Shown here piece by piece: positions 31,377 to 38,888 of a stretch of DNA of 64,000 nt. Position 1 is the stretch's first letter. Every line of letters starts with the position of its first letter. Under the pieces are notes generated by a model. It ran no database searches, was not told the DNA's origin, and worked only from the letters and a program-made list of their open reading frames with translations. Origin of the DNA: an uncultured Faecalibacterium sp. (GTDB lineage: Bacteria > Bacillota > Clostridia > Oscillospirales > Ruminococcaceae); assembly GCA_934501115.1 (NCBI GenBank), contig CAKSTO010000002.1, positions 113,393-177,392 of the forward strand. The letters run 5' to 3'. A program made the position numbers and the translations under genes.

Positions 31377-32975
31377 TCACAGCACGATCCTCTCCCCGTG
31401 CCGCGCTCTTTTCGCCAGCTCCAGCCGCTGCGCCTTGGTCATGTGGGCAACGTCCACCTTCGTCTCCGCTGCGCCGCCGGGGTGGGTGCCGTTTTCAGCC
31501 GGTCTCTGGCCGCGCTGCCGGATACGTGCTTCCACACCCTGCTCCACCTGCTTTGCGGTCAGCGCCGTCTGGTTTTCCATCAGCTGGTCAAAGTAGGCTG
31601 CGCGGTATGCCGCTTCCAGCCCCACGCCCCGCAGGATCATGTCCTTCACCGCCGGGTTGTTCATCACCTCATCCAGCTCAAAGGCCGGGTATTTCTGCTG
31701 CAGCTTCTGCGCTTCCGCCTCCCACTGGGCGCGCACCGCAGCGGCGCGCTGCTGGTGCTCTGCCGCCTGCCGCAGCTGTTCGGCGCGCTGTTTCTCGGCT
31801 GCCGCACGCTGCAGCTCGCCTTCCATCCTGTCCATTTCCCGGGCAGTTTTCACGCTGACACCTTTTTCCTGCGCCAGCGTCTCGTAGTATTCGTCGTTCT
31901 TCACTCTGCCGTTCTTCACCGCTTCGGTCAGTGCGGCAAGACTGTCCGGGCTGGCAGTGTCCACACCGTAGGCTTCGCCCAGCGCATCCATCAGCGCCTT
32001 CACCTGCGGAGAGTTCTGGATGCTCTGCACCGTCGCCTGCGACGCCCGTTGCAAAGCCTCCTCAAACTCGGCTGCATATTCGCCCTGCATCAGCTTGCCA
32101 AACGCCCGGCGCTTTTCCGCCGCCGTCAGCTCTTTCTTTTCCTCGCTCTGGTTCTGCTCTTCGCCTTCGCTCTGGCCGTTTTTCTCTTCCCCCTGCGTGT
32201 TGGCATCGGCCTTGGCTTCCTCCCCGAGGGAGCTGCCGCCCGCAGGCGGCTGAAGGAGTGCTTTTTCTTCCGCAGCTGCCTTCGCTGCCCCGCCCGGTCT
32301 GCTGCGCCTTGCCATGCGCTCCTGTGCAGGCCGCAGCGCCGGTGCCTGAATGCCCGCCGGTGCTGCTTCGCCCTCTGCACCGCCCGCATCACCGGAAGCA
32401 GCACCGTCTGCAAACCACTGCAAGTCCAAACCGCCCAACGGGTTGCGGCTCCCAGCGTCTGCTTCGGCCCTTGAGCGGGCCTTGCATCCTGCCGGCCGCG
32501 GCCCCAACAGCTCCTCCCTGTTTCCGCCGCAGGCGGCGGTCGTCGCCGTTGCTGCAAACATCTGCAGCTCCAGTCGTTCGCCCCCGGCTCCCTCCATGAG
32601 GGAGCTGCCGCCCGCAGGCGGCTGAAGGAGTTCGTCCTTTGCAAACAGCTGCAGATCCACATTGTCCGTGTCATTTGCGTGAAGGCTCACGAACCGCACG
32701 TTCTCCGGGTACTGCTTCGCCAGCAGCATCAGCCCGTCCGTTACCAGCTCAAACTTTGCCATGTTGTCAAAGCTCTGTTCCGCCTGTACGGTCAGGGTGT
32801 TGCAGTCGTCCGGGCTCCGGGTCACGGTGCCGCCGTCCACGCTGTATGCCAGCGTCTGCATCAAAGCAGATACCGCCGCGCATACAATGTCACTGCCTTT
32901 TTCGGCATAGCCTGCGTGCCCCGATGCCTGCAGGATCATGTTCTTCTCTTTCTCGTCGTAAACAATTGTGATCAC
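31377..32975 (-). CDS. Prp-type cysteine protease fused to capsid scaffold protein
   Basis: This 532-residue protein starts at GTG 32,975 behind AGGAGG. Residues 1-105 are a complete Prp domain (the protease that trims L27): the catalytic pair is His20 (SGHAGYAEKG) and Cys32 (SDIVCAAVSAL), with the same 12-residue spacing as H22/C34 of Staphylococcus aureus Prp, and it ends like that enzyme (YPENVRFVSLH). Then come three L27-like cleavage motifs: VDLQLFA (106-112), LELQMFA (135-141) and LDLQWFA (183-189). A family A repeat lies between the first two and a family C repeat between the last two. Residues about 190-532 are an acidic, Gln/Glu-rich coiled-coil scaffold with the usual basic end (MTKAQRLELAKRARHGERIV). 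The predicted activity is cis/trans cleavage that frees the protease from the scaffold and trims the capsid protein encoded next. Confidence 0.88.
   Translation of the reverse strand: MITIVYDEKEKNMILQASGHAGYAEKGSDIVCAAVSALMQTLAYSVDGGTVTRSPDDCNTLTVQAEQSFDNMAKFELVTDGLMLLAKQYPENVRFVSLHANDTDNVDLQLFAKDELLQPPAGGSSLMEGAGGERLELQMFAATATTAACGGNREELLGPRPAGCKARSRAEADAGSRNPLGGLDLQWFADGAASGDAGGAEGEAAPAGIQAPALRPAQERMARRSRPGGAAKAAAEEKALLQPPAGGSSLGEEAKADANTQGEEKNGQSEGEEQNQSEEKKELTAAEKRRAFGKLMQGEYAAEFEEALQRASQATVQSIQNSPQVKALMDALGEAYGVDTASPDSLAALTEAVKNGRVKNDEYYETLAQEKGVSVKTAREMDRMEGELQRAAAEKQRAEQLRQAAEHQQRAAAVRAQWEAEAQKLQQKYPAFELDEVMNNPAVKDMILRGVGLEAAYRAAYFDQLMENQTALTAKQVEQGVEARIRQRGQRPAENGTHPGGAAETKVDVAHMTKAQRLELAKRARHGERIVL
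32219..32259 (-). repeat. In-frame palindromic repeat family A, copy 2
   Basis: Encodes ALLQPPAGGSSLGEE within the scaffold ORF; similar short segments (EEKA and EEAKA) flank it. Confidence 0.8.
32439..32552 (-). repeat. Dispersed repeat family C, copy 3 (in frame)
   Basis: Inside the Prp-scaffold ORF, encoding residues about 142-179 between cleavage motifs 2 and 3. Both flanks carry the cleavage-site coding sequence (32,552-32,575 and 32,408-32,428). Confidence 0.85.
32586..32634 (-). repeat. In-frame palindromic repeat family A, copy 3
   Basis: Encodes ELLQPPAGGSSLMEGAGG between cleavage motifs 1 and 2 of the Prp-scaffold fusion. It contains two palindromes, GCCGCCtgcGGGCGGC and CTCCCTCatGGAGGGAG. 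Confidence 0.85.
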
Positions 32976-32999
32976 TCAGTTTGCCTCCTGTCGTTCTCA

Positions 33000-33168
33000 T
33001 TCAAATCGGAGAATCACAAAAATGCGTGAAGCGAAGCGCTAGCAATTTTTGTGTTTCGACAACTTCTTTGGGATTATTAAGGGCGAGTAGCCCTTAATTC
33101 GTGGATCCAGCGCATCGAAATCGCTGGCGCTTTTCTGGTTCTCTTTTGTGCGGCAAAAGAGAACAATT
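33000..33168. repeat. Non-coding multi-hairpin block between portal and scaffold genes
   Basis: The 197-bp gap 32,976-33,172 holds several inverted repeats: AATCACAAAAATgCG / AGCAATTTTTGTGTTT, TTAAGGGCgagtaGCCCTTAA, CCAGCG / CGCTGG, and GTTCTCTTTTG / CAAAAGAGAAC. There is no ORF. It is probably another mobile palindromic element or a processing/termination region. Confidence 0.55.
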
Positions 33169-33172
33169 CTCG

Positions 33173-35161
33173 TCATTCCTTATTCGGGTTGTTCACGTCC
33201 ATTGCCCTCTTCGCCGCCTGCGTCGCCATGCTGTTGCTGCCGCTCTGGCCTACCACGCCGCCCAGACCGTTCAGGGTGCTCTTCACGCTGTCAGCATTTC
33301 CGCCCGCTGCCTGTCCTCCGGCCGCCGCCTGTGCCGCAGCACCCGCTGCTGCGGATACGTTGGTTCCGTTCTGCTGGTCGATGATGGCCGCCATTTTCTG
33401 CATCTGCTGCGCCATCTGCTGCAGCTGCTGGTACAGCGTTCCGTTCTGGCTCACCCGCTGGCGCACCTTCTCGATGCCCTCAAAGTCCATCATGTCCAGC
33501 ACCGCCAGTGCCGCGTCCGCGTTGGCCGGGTTGAACAGCCCCATCTGGTAGCACTCTTTTGCTGTCTCGTTCTGGGAAAGACGGCTGAAGGTGCTCTTCT
33601 TTGCCGCTGTCACCGTGATGTCAAACACCGGCTCCCGGTCGCCCAGCTGTACGCCGCCCACCATGCCGCCGGGCTTGGGCTGCAGCTGTGCATTGCTGAA
33701 GGGCACATACTCCGTACCTCCGCCTTCTCCTGTGATGCGGTAGATCCGCTCTTCGTCGTAAAACTGCCGCATCAGCTCGATGACAAGATAGCATTCTTTC
33801 GTAAACGCCCGGTACGCGCTCTTCAGCATGTCGCGGGAGAGCTTTGACCCTGCTTCCTGCAGCGCCGCAATGGCGCTGGCCGCTGTCAGGCCGCTGGTGG
33901 TTCCGCCCTGGCTCACGTCCCGGTTGCCGCTGATCTCCTTCAGCTCACTCACCCGGTCGTCCCGATAGCTAATCAGGTTGCCCGCCAGCCCCGCCACCTG
34001 CAAAGACCGGAAGCTGTCGTCGTTCAGCCTCCCCGCCACATGCACGATGTCCTTTGAAAAATCCGCCAGCTCCTCTTCGTTCACCCCCGCCGTGTCGCTC
34101 AGCACATACCGCACCTTCGCGGCCAGCTTCACGTTTTCGTCCATGGCGTGGTTCATCTCGTCAATGGCGGTCTGGGTGTCCTTCATCACGTCGATGTACC
34201 CGAAGCCCGCCGGGCTGTCCTCTTCCCGGAACAGCGGGTCGAACACAAGGGGGTACTGTCCGTGGTCGTAGAGTCCCCGGCCGGCAAGGCTCGGGTCGTT
34301 CTCACTGGCGTACAGCACCACACCGTTGCAGTATTTGCAGTAGTGCAGCACAGTCTGCCCGCCGGGCAGCGCCTTTTTGTAGTACCAGTCCACCACCACG
34401 CTCTTGTCCGAGGTGTCGATGCTGTCGTCGTGGATGTACTTCGCCGTGTCCAGGCTGCTGCCTGTGTGTCCCGCCATCTGTGGGTAGATGCTTTCCAGCC
34501 GGTCGTTGTTCTCAAGGCTCAGGCTGAACAGGTTCGGCGAGTCCTGCACGTCCTCCACGCCCGGCTCCCAGTACAGCATCAGCAGGTTCATGCTTTTGAT
34601 GCTGATGTCGCCGAGGCCTCCCCGCAGCGCCGGATCCCAGAACACGCCCTTCACGCCGGTTCCGGTCTTGAGCTTGCGCCACCATGTGTCGCTGTATACC
34701 GTCTCATAATCGCACTGCTCCAGCACTGTGGGCAGGATCTTTGAGAGCGCCCGTGCGGTCTCTTCGTCGTCCTGCGCCCGCGGCAGCACGTTGGGCTCCG
34801 GGTAGTTGTCCATGGCATCCGCGTGCTTGTTGGCAATGCTGTTGAACAGCCATCCGCTGGAAGGCTTGGGCTTGCCATGCATCATCTTGTTTTCGTAGTT
34901 CTTCCAGTGCCCCATCCGGAACCACAGCTCGTTATCCACGATCCGTTTGTCAAGCTGCGCTTTGCCGGCCTTGTACTTGTGCAAAATGTCGTTTGCTTTC
35001 CGTATTTCCTCTTCCCCGATCACCTGCGCCATCGGCAGGCCGGTCTCCGCGCCGTCCTCCAAGGCTCCCTCTATGAGTGAGCTTCCGCCCGCAGGCGGCT
35101 GAAGGAGTTCGTTTTCTTTTGCCTGCTGTGCTATCCTCTGCAAAAGCTCTTTACCGTCCAT
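33173..35161 (-). CDS. Portal protein, P22-like type
   Basis: The 662-residue portal forms the dodecameric channel for DNA packaging. Features seen: the N-terminal helical clip region, WFRMGHWKNYENKMMHG, PEPNVLPRAQDDEE, the wing with FDPLFREEDSPAGFGYIDVM, DNDRV-type stem (SYRDDRVSELKEISG) followed by TTSGLTAASAIAALQEAGSK, and a Gln/Ala-rich C-terminal barrel (QQLQQMAQQMQKMAAIIDQQ). The size and order match portals of short-tailed phages. A family A repeat is inserted in frame at residues about 17-33 (ENELLQPPAGGSSLIEGALE), before the conserved fold. Confidence 0.85.
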   Translation of the reverse strand: MDGKELLQRIAQQAKENELLQPPAGGSSLIEGALEDGAETGLPMAQVIGEEEIRKANDILHKYKAGKAQLDKRIVDNELWFRMGHWKNYENKMMHGKPKPSSGWLFNSIANKHADAMDNYPEPNVLPRAQDDEETARALSKILPTVLEQCDYETVYSDTWWRKLKTGTGVKGVFWDPALRGGLGDISIKSMNLLMLYWEPGVEDVQDSPNLFSLSLENNDRLESIYPQMAGHTGSSLDTAKYIHDDSIDTSDKSVVVDWYYKKALPGGQTVLHYCKYCNGVVLYASENDPSLAGRGLYDHGQYPLVFDPLFREEDSPAGFGYIDVMKDTQTAIDEMNHAMDENVKLAAKVRYVLSDTAGVNEEELADFSKDIVHVAGRLNDDSFRSLQVAGLAGNLISYRDDRVSELKEISGNRDVSQGGTTSGLTAASAIAALQEAGSKLSRDMLKSAYRAFTKECYLVIELMRQFYDEERIYRITGEGGGTEYVPFSNAQLQPKPGGMVGGVQLGDREPVFDITVTAAKKSTFSRLSQNETAKECYQMGLFNPANADAALAVLDMMDFEGIEKVRQRVSQNGTLYQQLQQMAQQMQKMAAIIDQQNGTNVSAAAGAAAQAAAGGQAAGGNADSVKSTLNGLGGVVGQSGSNSMATQAAKRAMDVNNPNKE
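35063..35111 (-). repeat. In-frame palindromic repeat family A, copy 4
   Basis: Encodes NELLQPPAGGSSLIEGAL near the portal N-terminus; same core as copies 1-3. Confidence 0.85.
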
Positions 35162-35188
35162 TCCACCGCTCCTTTCCTGTCATTTCCT

Positions 35189-35262
35189 CTGAAAAAAACT
35201 CGCCCTTCGGGAGAGCTCCGTTGCGGTGCCGCGCCAGCGGACTGCAACGGTGAGAGGGTCAG
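35189..35262 (-). repeat. Intergenic palindromic repeat family B, copy 5
   Basis: Its upstream end (CTGACCCTCTCACCG) supplies the TGA stop codon of the terminase gene at 35,259-35,261; the other end stops near the portal RBS. Confidence 0.85.
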
Positions 35263-36716
35263 ATTCTCATCACCCTCGTCCGGCTCTTTCTCTTGTCCAG
35301 ATCCAGCGGGTCGTCCTTCATCGGCTCTTCCCGGTGTGCCTGCCTCGGGCTGATTGGGTTTGCCATCAGCACATACCGGCACTCGTCGTAAATGTGATCC
35401 TCCTGCGTGGTGTCAATATCCTCCACGTTGCTCTCGTCATACACAAGATTCGGGATGGTGCGGATGAAATGGCGGCAGGTGTCAAACACCTGAAACATCG
35501 GCCGCCCCTCGCCGTCAAAGGCCAGCCGGTAGTGGAACTGCATCTTGCCCGCCAGCCGCGTGTGGTCGCCCGGCGTCCAGAAAATGTAATTCGGGTGCTT
35601 TTCCTGCATCTGCGCGATGCTCTCGCCCTGGCTTTCGTTGAAGATTGCCGGGTCTGCCACGCCGGTGATCTGCCGTCCCCGCAGCATCGGGTCGTTCTGC
35701 TCTGCCTCCCGGATGCGCCGTGCCTGCTCCACCGGGTTGATTTTCAAGCCCTCGTTGGGCGTGCCCGTGCAGCCGTATAATTCCTTGATGCGGTAGATGC
35801 GCCCCTCCTCGTCCGCTGCATACCACCCCACCGAGAAGGGCTTTGCATAGCCGAAGTCGTACCCGCGCCAGATCCTCCAGTGTGCCGGGATGCGGAAGGG
35901 CTTGATCACATGCGTCCACCGCTGATCCTCGTAGTGGTTCGGGTCGTTGCGCCACTCGGTAAACACCTGCCCCGAAAAGCTGTCCCAGCTGCCGTACAGC
36001 AGCGCCTGCTTTTCCGCTTCCGGCAGACTTGCCAGATTGCCCAGATACCCCGGGTCGTTTGCCAGCAGCGCCGGGTTGTCGAACACCGTAGACGGGATGA
36101 AGATCCTCGTTCTCCGCATCTTCTCCACGCTGCCGTCCGGCTTTTTCACGTCCACCAGCTGCACCATCCGGGTGCCGGGCGGGGCAGGGGTAATGAACCG
36201 TGCCTTCACCCAGCCGTGCCCGATGCCGCCGGGGTTTGCTGTCGCCCGCATGTACACCTGCGTGCCTGCGCCGCTGGGTCGGTTGCGGCTCATCAGGTAG
36301 CTGTATTCGTCCCACGTAAAGTGGGTCAGCTCGTCCACCCCGATAAAATCGAACTGCTTGCCCTGATAGTTGTATTTGTCCTGCGTGCGGAACATCGACC
36401 CGAAATAGATCTTCGCCCCGCTGGGGAACGTCCAGCAGTGGGCGCTGCCGTTGTACTTTGCCGCCGGGAATGCCGGCTTGTAGTACCGCATGGTCTTGTC
36501 GATCAGCTCCGAAAGCTGCGGGTAGGTCTTTCGCACGATCAGGCCGCGGTAGTTCGGCCTGTCCACCTGCCGCAGTGCCTCGATCACCAAAGCATCGCTC
36601 TTTCCGCCGCCTGCCGCCCCGCCGTACAGCGCTTCGTCCTCGCTGCGGCGCATAAACGCCGCCTGCCTCGGCTGCGGCCGCCAGAGGATCGTTCTTCCCT
36701 CATACGCTGCTGCCAT
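35259..36716 (-). CDS. terL: Terminase large subunit
   Basis: TerL is the packaging motor and nuclease. The 485-residue protein has the N-terminal ATPase with Walker A GGAAGGGKS (residues 32-40), Walker B FIGVDE (124-129) followed by THF, and the coupling motif MRATANPGGIGHGW. The C-terminal nuclease begins near GYDFGYAKPFSVGWY and contains ITGVADPAIF. It overlaps terS by 17 bp. The stop codon lies in a family B repeat. Confidence 0.93.
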   Translation of the reverse strand: MAAAYEGRTILWRPQPRQAAFMRRSEDEALYGGAAGGGKSDALVIEALRQVDRPNYRGLIVRKTYPQLSELIDKTMRYYKPAFPAAKYNGSAHCWTFPSGAKIYFGSMFRTQDKYNYQGKQFDFIGVDELTHFTWDEYSYLMSRNRPSGAGTQVYMRATANPGGIGHGWVKARFITPAPPGTRMVQLVDVKKPDGSVEKMRRTRIFIPSTVFDNPALLANDPGYLGNLASLPEAEKQALLYGSWDSFSGQVFTEWRNDPNHYEDQRWTHVIKPFRIPAHWRIWRGYDFGYAKPFSVGWYAADEEGRIYRIKELYGCTGTPNEGLKINPVEQARRIREAEQNDPMLRGRQITGVADPAIFNESQGESIAQMQEKHPNYIFWTPGDHTRLAGKMQFHYRLAFDGEGRPMFQVFDTCRHFIRTIPNLVYDESNVEDIDTTQEDHIYDECRYVLMANPISPRQAHREEPMKDDPLDLDKRKSRTRVMRI

Positions 36717-37407
36717 CCAGCACCACCTCGCTGCCCGTTTCTTCCGCCCTCGCTTCCATCAGCACCGCCGGGGCGCTCTGGCCGCTGTCGGCCTGCTCCT
36801 TCGGCGCCAGCGACGCCGCGTTCGCCGCTGCCGTCAAAAGCACCGCTGCCACGTTGGCCGCGTCCCTGTCGCTCATGGCCTTCTCTTCGTACCTCTGCAG
36901 CTGCTTTTCCAGTTCGCTGCGCTCTTCGTCCGAGAGCTGCCGGTCGTATGTCCCGGGTGCCGAGCACACCACAAGCCCGGTCTCCGCCGCGTCCTGCAGG
37001 TTTTCTTCCTCGCTCTTCAGCAGCACGCCGATCTCGTACGTCCGCGCCCTGGCGTCCTCGTCCAGCCTCTGCTCCAGCTTCGCCCGGATCTCCGCCGCCC
37101 GCTGGTTTTCTGCTACCCGCCGCTGCAAATAGCCCACCTGTGCCTTTGCGCCCAGCGCCGCTCTGGCTGCGATCTCCCGCGCCGCTTCCGCCCGCGCTGC
37201 TGCAAAAACGCCGTCCGGCTTTTTGGCTTCCTCTGCCATCCAGCTGCGGATGGTGCTCTCCGGCACACCGTACTTCCGCGCCACCGCACAGATGGAGTTG
37301 GAGCCGATCATGGCCATCACCACTTCGGCACGCACCGCCGCCGGGTATTTTCTGCCCCTGCCCTGCCGCCCGGGTACTGTGTTCCGGCAGTATTTCCGCT
37401 GTGCCAT
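36700..37407 (-). CDS. terS: Terminase small subunit
   Basis: This 235-residue protein recognises the packaging site. The N-terminal helix-turn-helix is ICAVARKYGVPESTIRSWMA (residues about 39-58), followed by a long, highly charged helical region for oligomerisation (about 70-190). It starts behind GAGGAGGAGCGG, 29 bp from late box 1, and overlaps terL, the normal arrangement. Confidence 0.85.
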   Translation of the reverse strand: MAQRKYCRNTVPGRQGRGRKYPAAVRAEVVMAMIGSNSICAVARKYGVPESTIRSWMAEEAKKPDGVFAAARAEAAREIAARAALGAKAQVGYLQRRVAENQRAAEIRAKLEQRLDEDARARTYEIGVLLKSEEENLQDAAETGLVVCSAPGTYDRQLSDEERSELEKQLQRYEEKAMSDRDAANVAAVLLTAAANAASLAPKEQADSGQSAPAVLMEARAEETGSEVVLDGSSV

Positions 37408-37435
37408 TTCCGCTCCTCCTCTCGTGGTTCTGATG

Positions 37436-37482
37436 CTATTTTACCGTCCGTTTGAGTCCAAAAAAACTGCGTACTTTTTTGC
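37436..37482 (-). promoter_or_regulatory. Late promoter box 1 (upstream of terS)
   Basis: A 47-bp segment matching 15,122-15,167 at roughly four of five positions. Minus-strand order: GCAAAAAAGTACGCAG, T-run, GGACTCA, ACGGTAAAAT. It is the probable start of the packaging-structural transcript. Confidence 0.6.
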
Positions 37483-37523
37483 AGCTCAAAAAGGCCGCGC
37501 ACACCTGTGCCCAGCCATTTCCT

Positions 37524-37596
37524 CTAAGCAGAGCTCGCCCTTCGGGAGAGCTGCAAGCAGCTCCGGCGCAAGCCGGACTGCGCGCTGAGAGGGCTA
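37524..37596 (-). repeat. Intergenic palindromic repeat family B, copy 6
   Basis: Blocks CTAGCCCTCTCAG and GCTCTCCCGAAGGGCGAGCTC. The TAG in its first block is the stop codon of the ArpU/RinA-like gene. Confidence 0.8.
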
Positions 37597-38007
37597 GATC
37601 AGCCCCGCCCGCGCCGCATACATTCCCACCGTGCTCAGCACCTCCAGCTCCTTGCGGTAGTAGGTCGTCCGCCCGATGTAAAGCTGTCCTACCGTCTCCC
37701 ACTCGCTCAGCCCGTCAATGTACCGCAGCTGCAGCAGCTTTGCGCAGTCCGGATCTGCTTTCTCGTAGTAGTCCATCGCCCGCCGGATCACCGCGCCCCA
37801 CGCCCGCGTCCACTCTGCCGCCGTGTTCTTTTCCTCTGCTCGCTCCCTGCCGTACCGCCGCAGCGCCTTGCGCACGTCCTTTTTCTGCTGCTTCGTCACC
37901 TGTCCGCCGCCTTCCACACACACCCCCGCCGCAAATTCCGGCCGAGTTTTTTCGTTTTTATCGCGCTCGCGTAGAAATACGCGCAAAAATTTTATTTTAT
38001 CTGTCAT
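37594..38007 (-). CDS. ArpU/RinA-like late transcription regulator
   Basis: This 137-residue protein has a basic N-terminal part and a sigma-70-region-4-like helix-turn-helix: LLQLRYIDGLSEWETVGQLY followed by IGRTTYYRKELEVLSTVG. Proteins of this shape immediately upstream of terS (ArpU, RinA, DUF1492 groups) activate phage late genes. It is therefore the best candidate to act at the two late boxes (37,436-37,482 and 15,122-15,167). Its start overlaps the Rep stop by 4 bp (ATGA). Confidence 0.75.
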   Translation of the reverse strand: MTDKIKFLRVFLRERDKNEKTRPEFAAGVCVEGGGQVTKQQKKDVRKALRRYGRERAEEKNTAAEWTRAWGAVIRRAMDYYEKADPDCAKLLQLRYIDGLSEWETVGQLYIGRTTYYRKELEVLSTVGMYAARAGLI

Positions 38008-38888
38008 GTGCGAACTTTCGCACTCCCCCGCCTGCGCAGGATCAGATATGCCTGCGGTTCGCTGCTTTCCCAGCCCTCCGGCCGGGGCTTGTCCGTCTCA
38101 TGCAGCTGCTGCGGGTCGTAGACCATCACCTGCATCACTTCCCACCCGGGGAACCGCTGCTCCCACCAGTAGGCGTTCTCCGCGCATTCGGTGCAGCCCT
38201 TGCGCAGCTGCTTGCGGCTCCACTTGGTGTCGCAGGCCGCCAGCTCATCCGGCAGCGCCAGATTCCGTGTCTCGATGCAGCTGCGCTCCTTGTGGCCGTA
38301 GATGTACCCCACCGTGCCGTTCTTGCCCTGTCCGTCAATGCCCAGCAGCTTTTTCATGTCGATTCGCTTCGCATCCGGCGTACCCAGCGGCTCATACTCG
38401 CCGGTGCCCGGCACCCGCCGACGCCATAAATCTTCTAGCATATAGCGCCATTCCTTCCGCTGGGCTGTATCCAACCCCCGGCACTGGGCAAACCCATGCA
38501 TGTGCAGCCGCCCTGCTTCGCCCTTGCGTACCGCCCACAGCATCAGCCGGATCTTGCTTTTCTCTATGCCGAATCGCCTGCAGGTAGTGCTGACCACCCT
38601 GCGCTTGTAGTTCTCCACGTCCTTCCGGCAGGCCGCAAAGTCCTCCGGCAAAAAATCGTCGCTGTATGTGTGGCTCAGGAAAAAGCCGTCCCTGTCAAAA
38701 TTCGCCAGCACCTTCCGCTGCTTGCGGCGCATCCCGGCGTGCTTGTTCCGCTCCTTCTGCCCCCGGTCGCTCTCCTTGTGCTTCTTGCCCCGCTGCCGGT
38801 GCTCCTGATCCGTCACCGCATAGATGCCCACGGCCATGTACGCGTCCCCGCACCGGTATTTCTTTTCCCGGATGTAGCTTCTTCGCAT
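38004..38888 (-). CDS. HUH-type replication endonuclease-like protein
   Basis: This 294-residue basic protein has the three-motif pattern of rolling-circle Rep enzymes: motif I FFLSHTYSDDFLP (about 69-81), the metal-binding H-x-H motif GRLHMHGF (His129, His131), and a Tyr/Lys motif GYIYGHKERS (Tyr195, Tyr197, Lys200). Such enzymes nick one strand and attach to it through Tyr. The phage carries no visible helicase, primase or DnaA/DnaD-type initiator, so this may be the replication initiator. Start behind AGGAGG. Confidence 0.7.
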   Translation of the reverse strand: MRRSYIREKKYRCGDAYMAVGIYAVTDQEHRQRGKKHKESDRGQKERNKHAGMRRKQRKVLANFDRDGFFLSHTYSDDFLPEDFAACRKDVENYKRRVVSTTCRRFGIEKSKIRLMLWAVRKGEAGRLHMHGFAQCRGLDTAQRKEWRYMLEDLWRRRVPGTGEYEPLGTPDAKRIDMKKLLGIDGQGKNGTVGYIYGHKERSCIETRNLALPDELAACDTKWSRKQLRKGCTECAENAYWWEQRFPGWEVMQVMVYDPQQLHETDKPRPEGWESSEPQAYLILRRRGSAKVRT

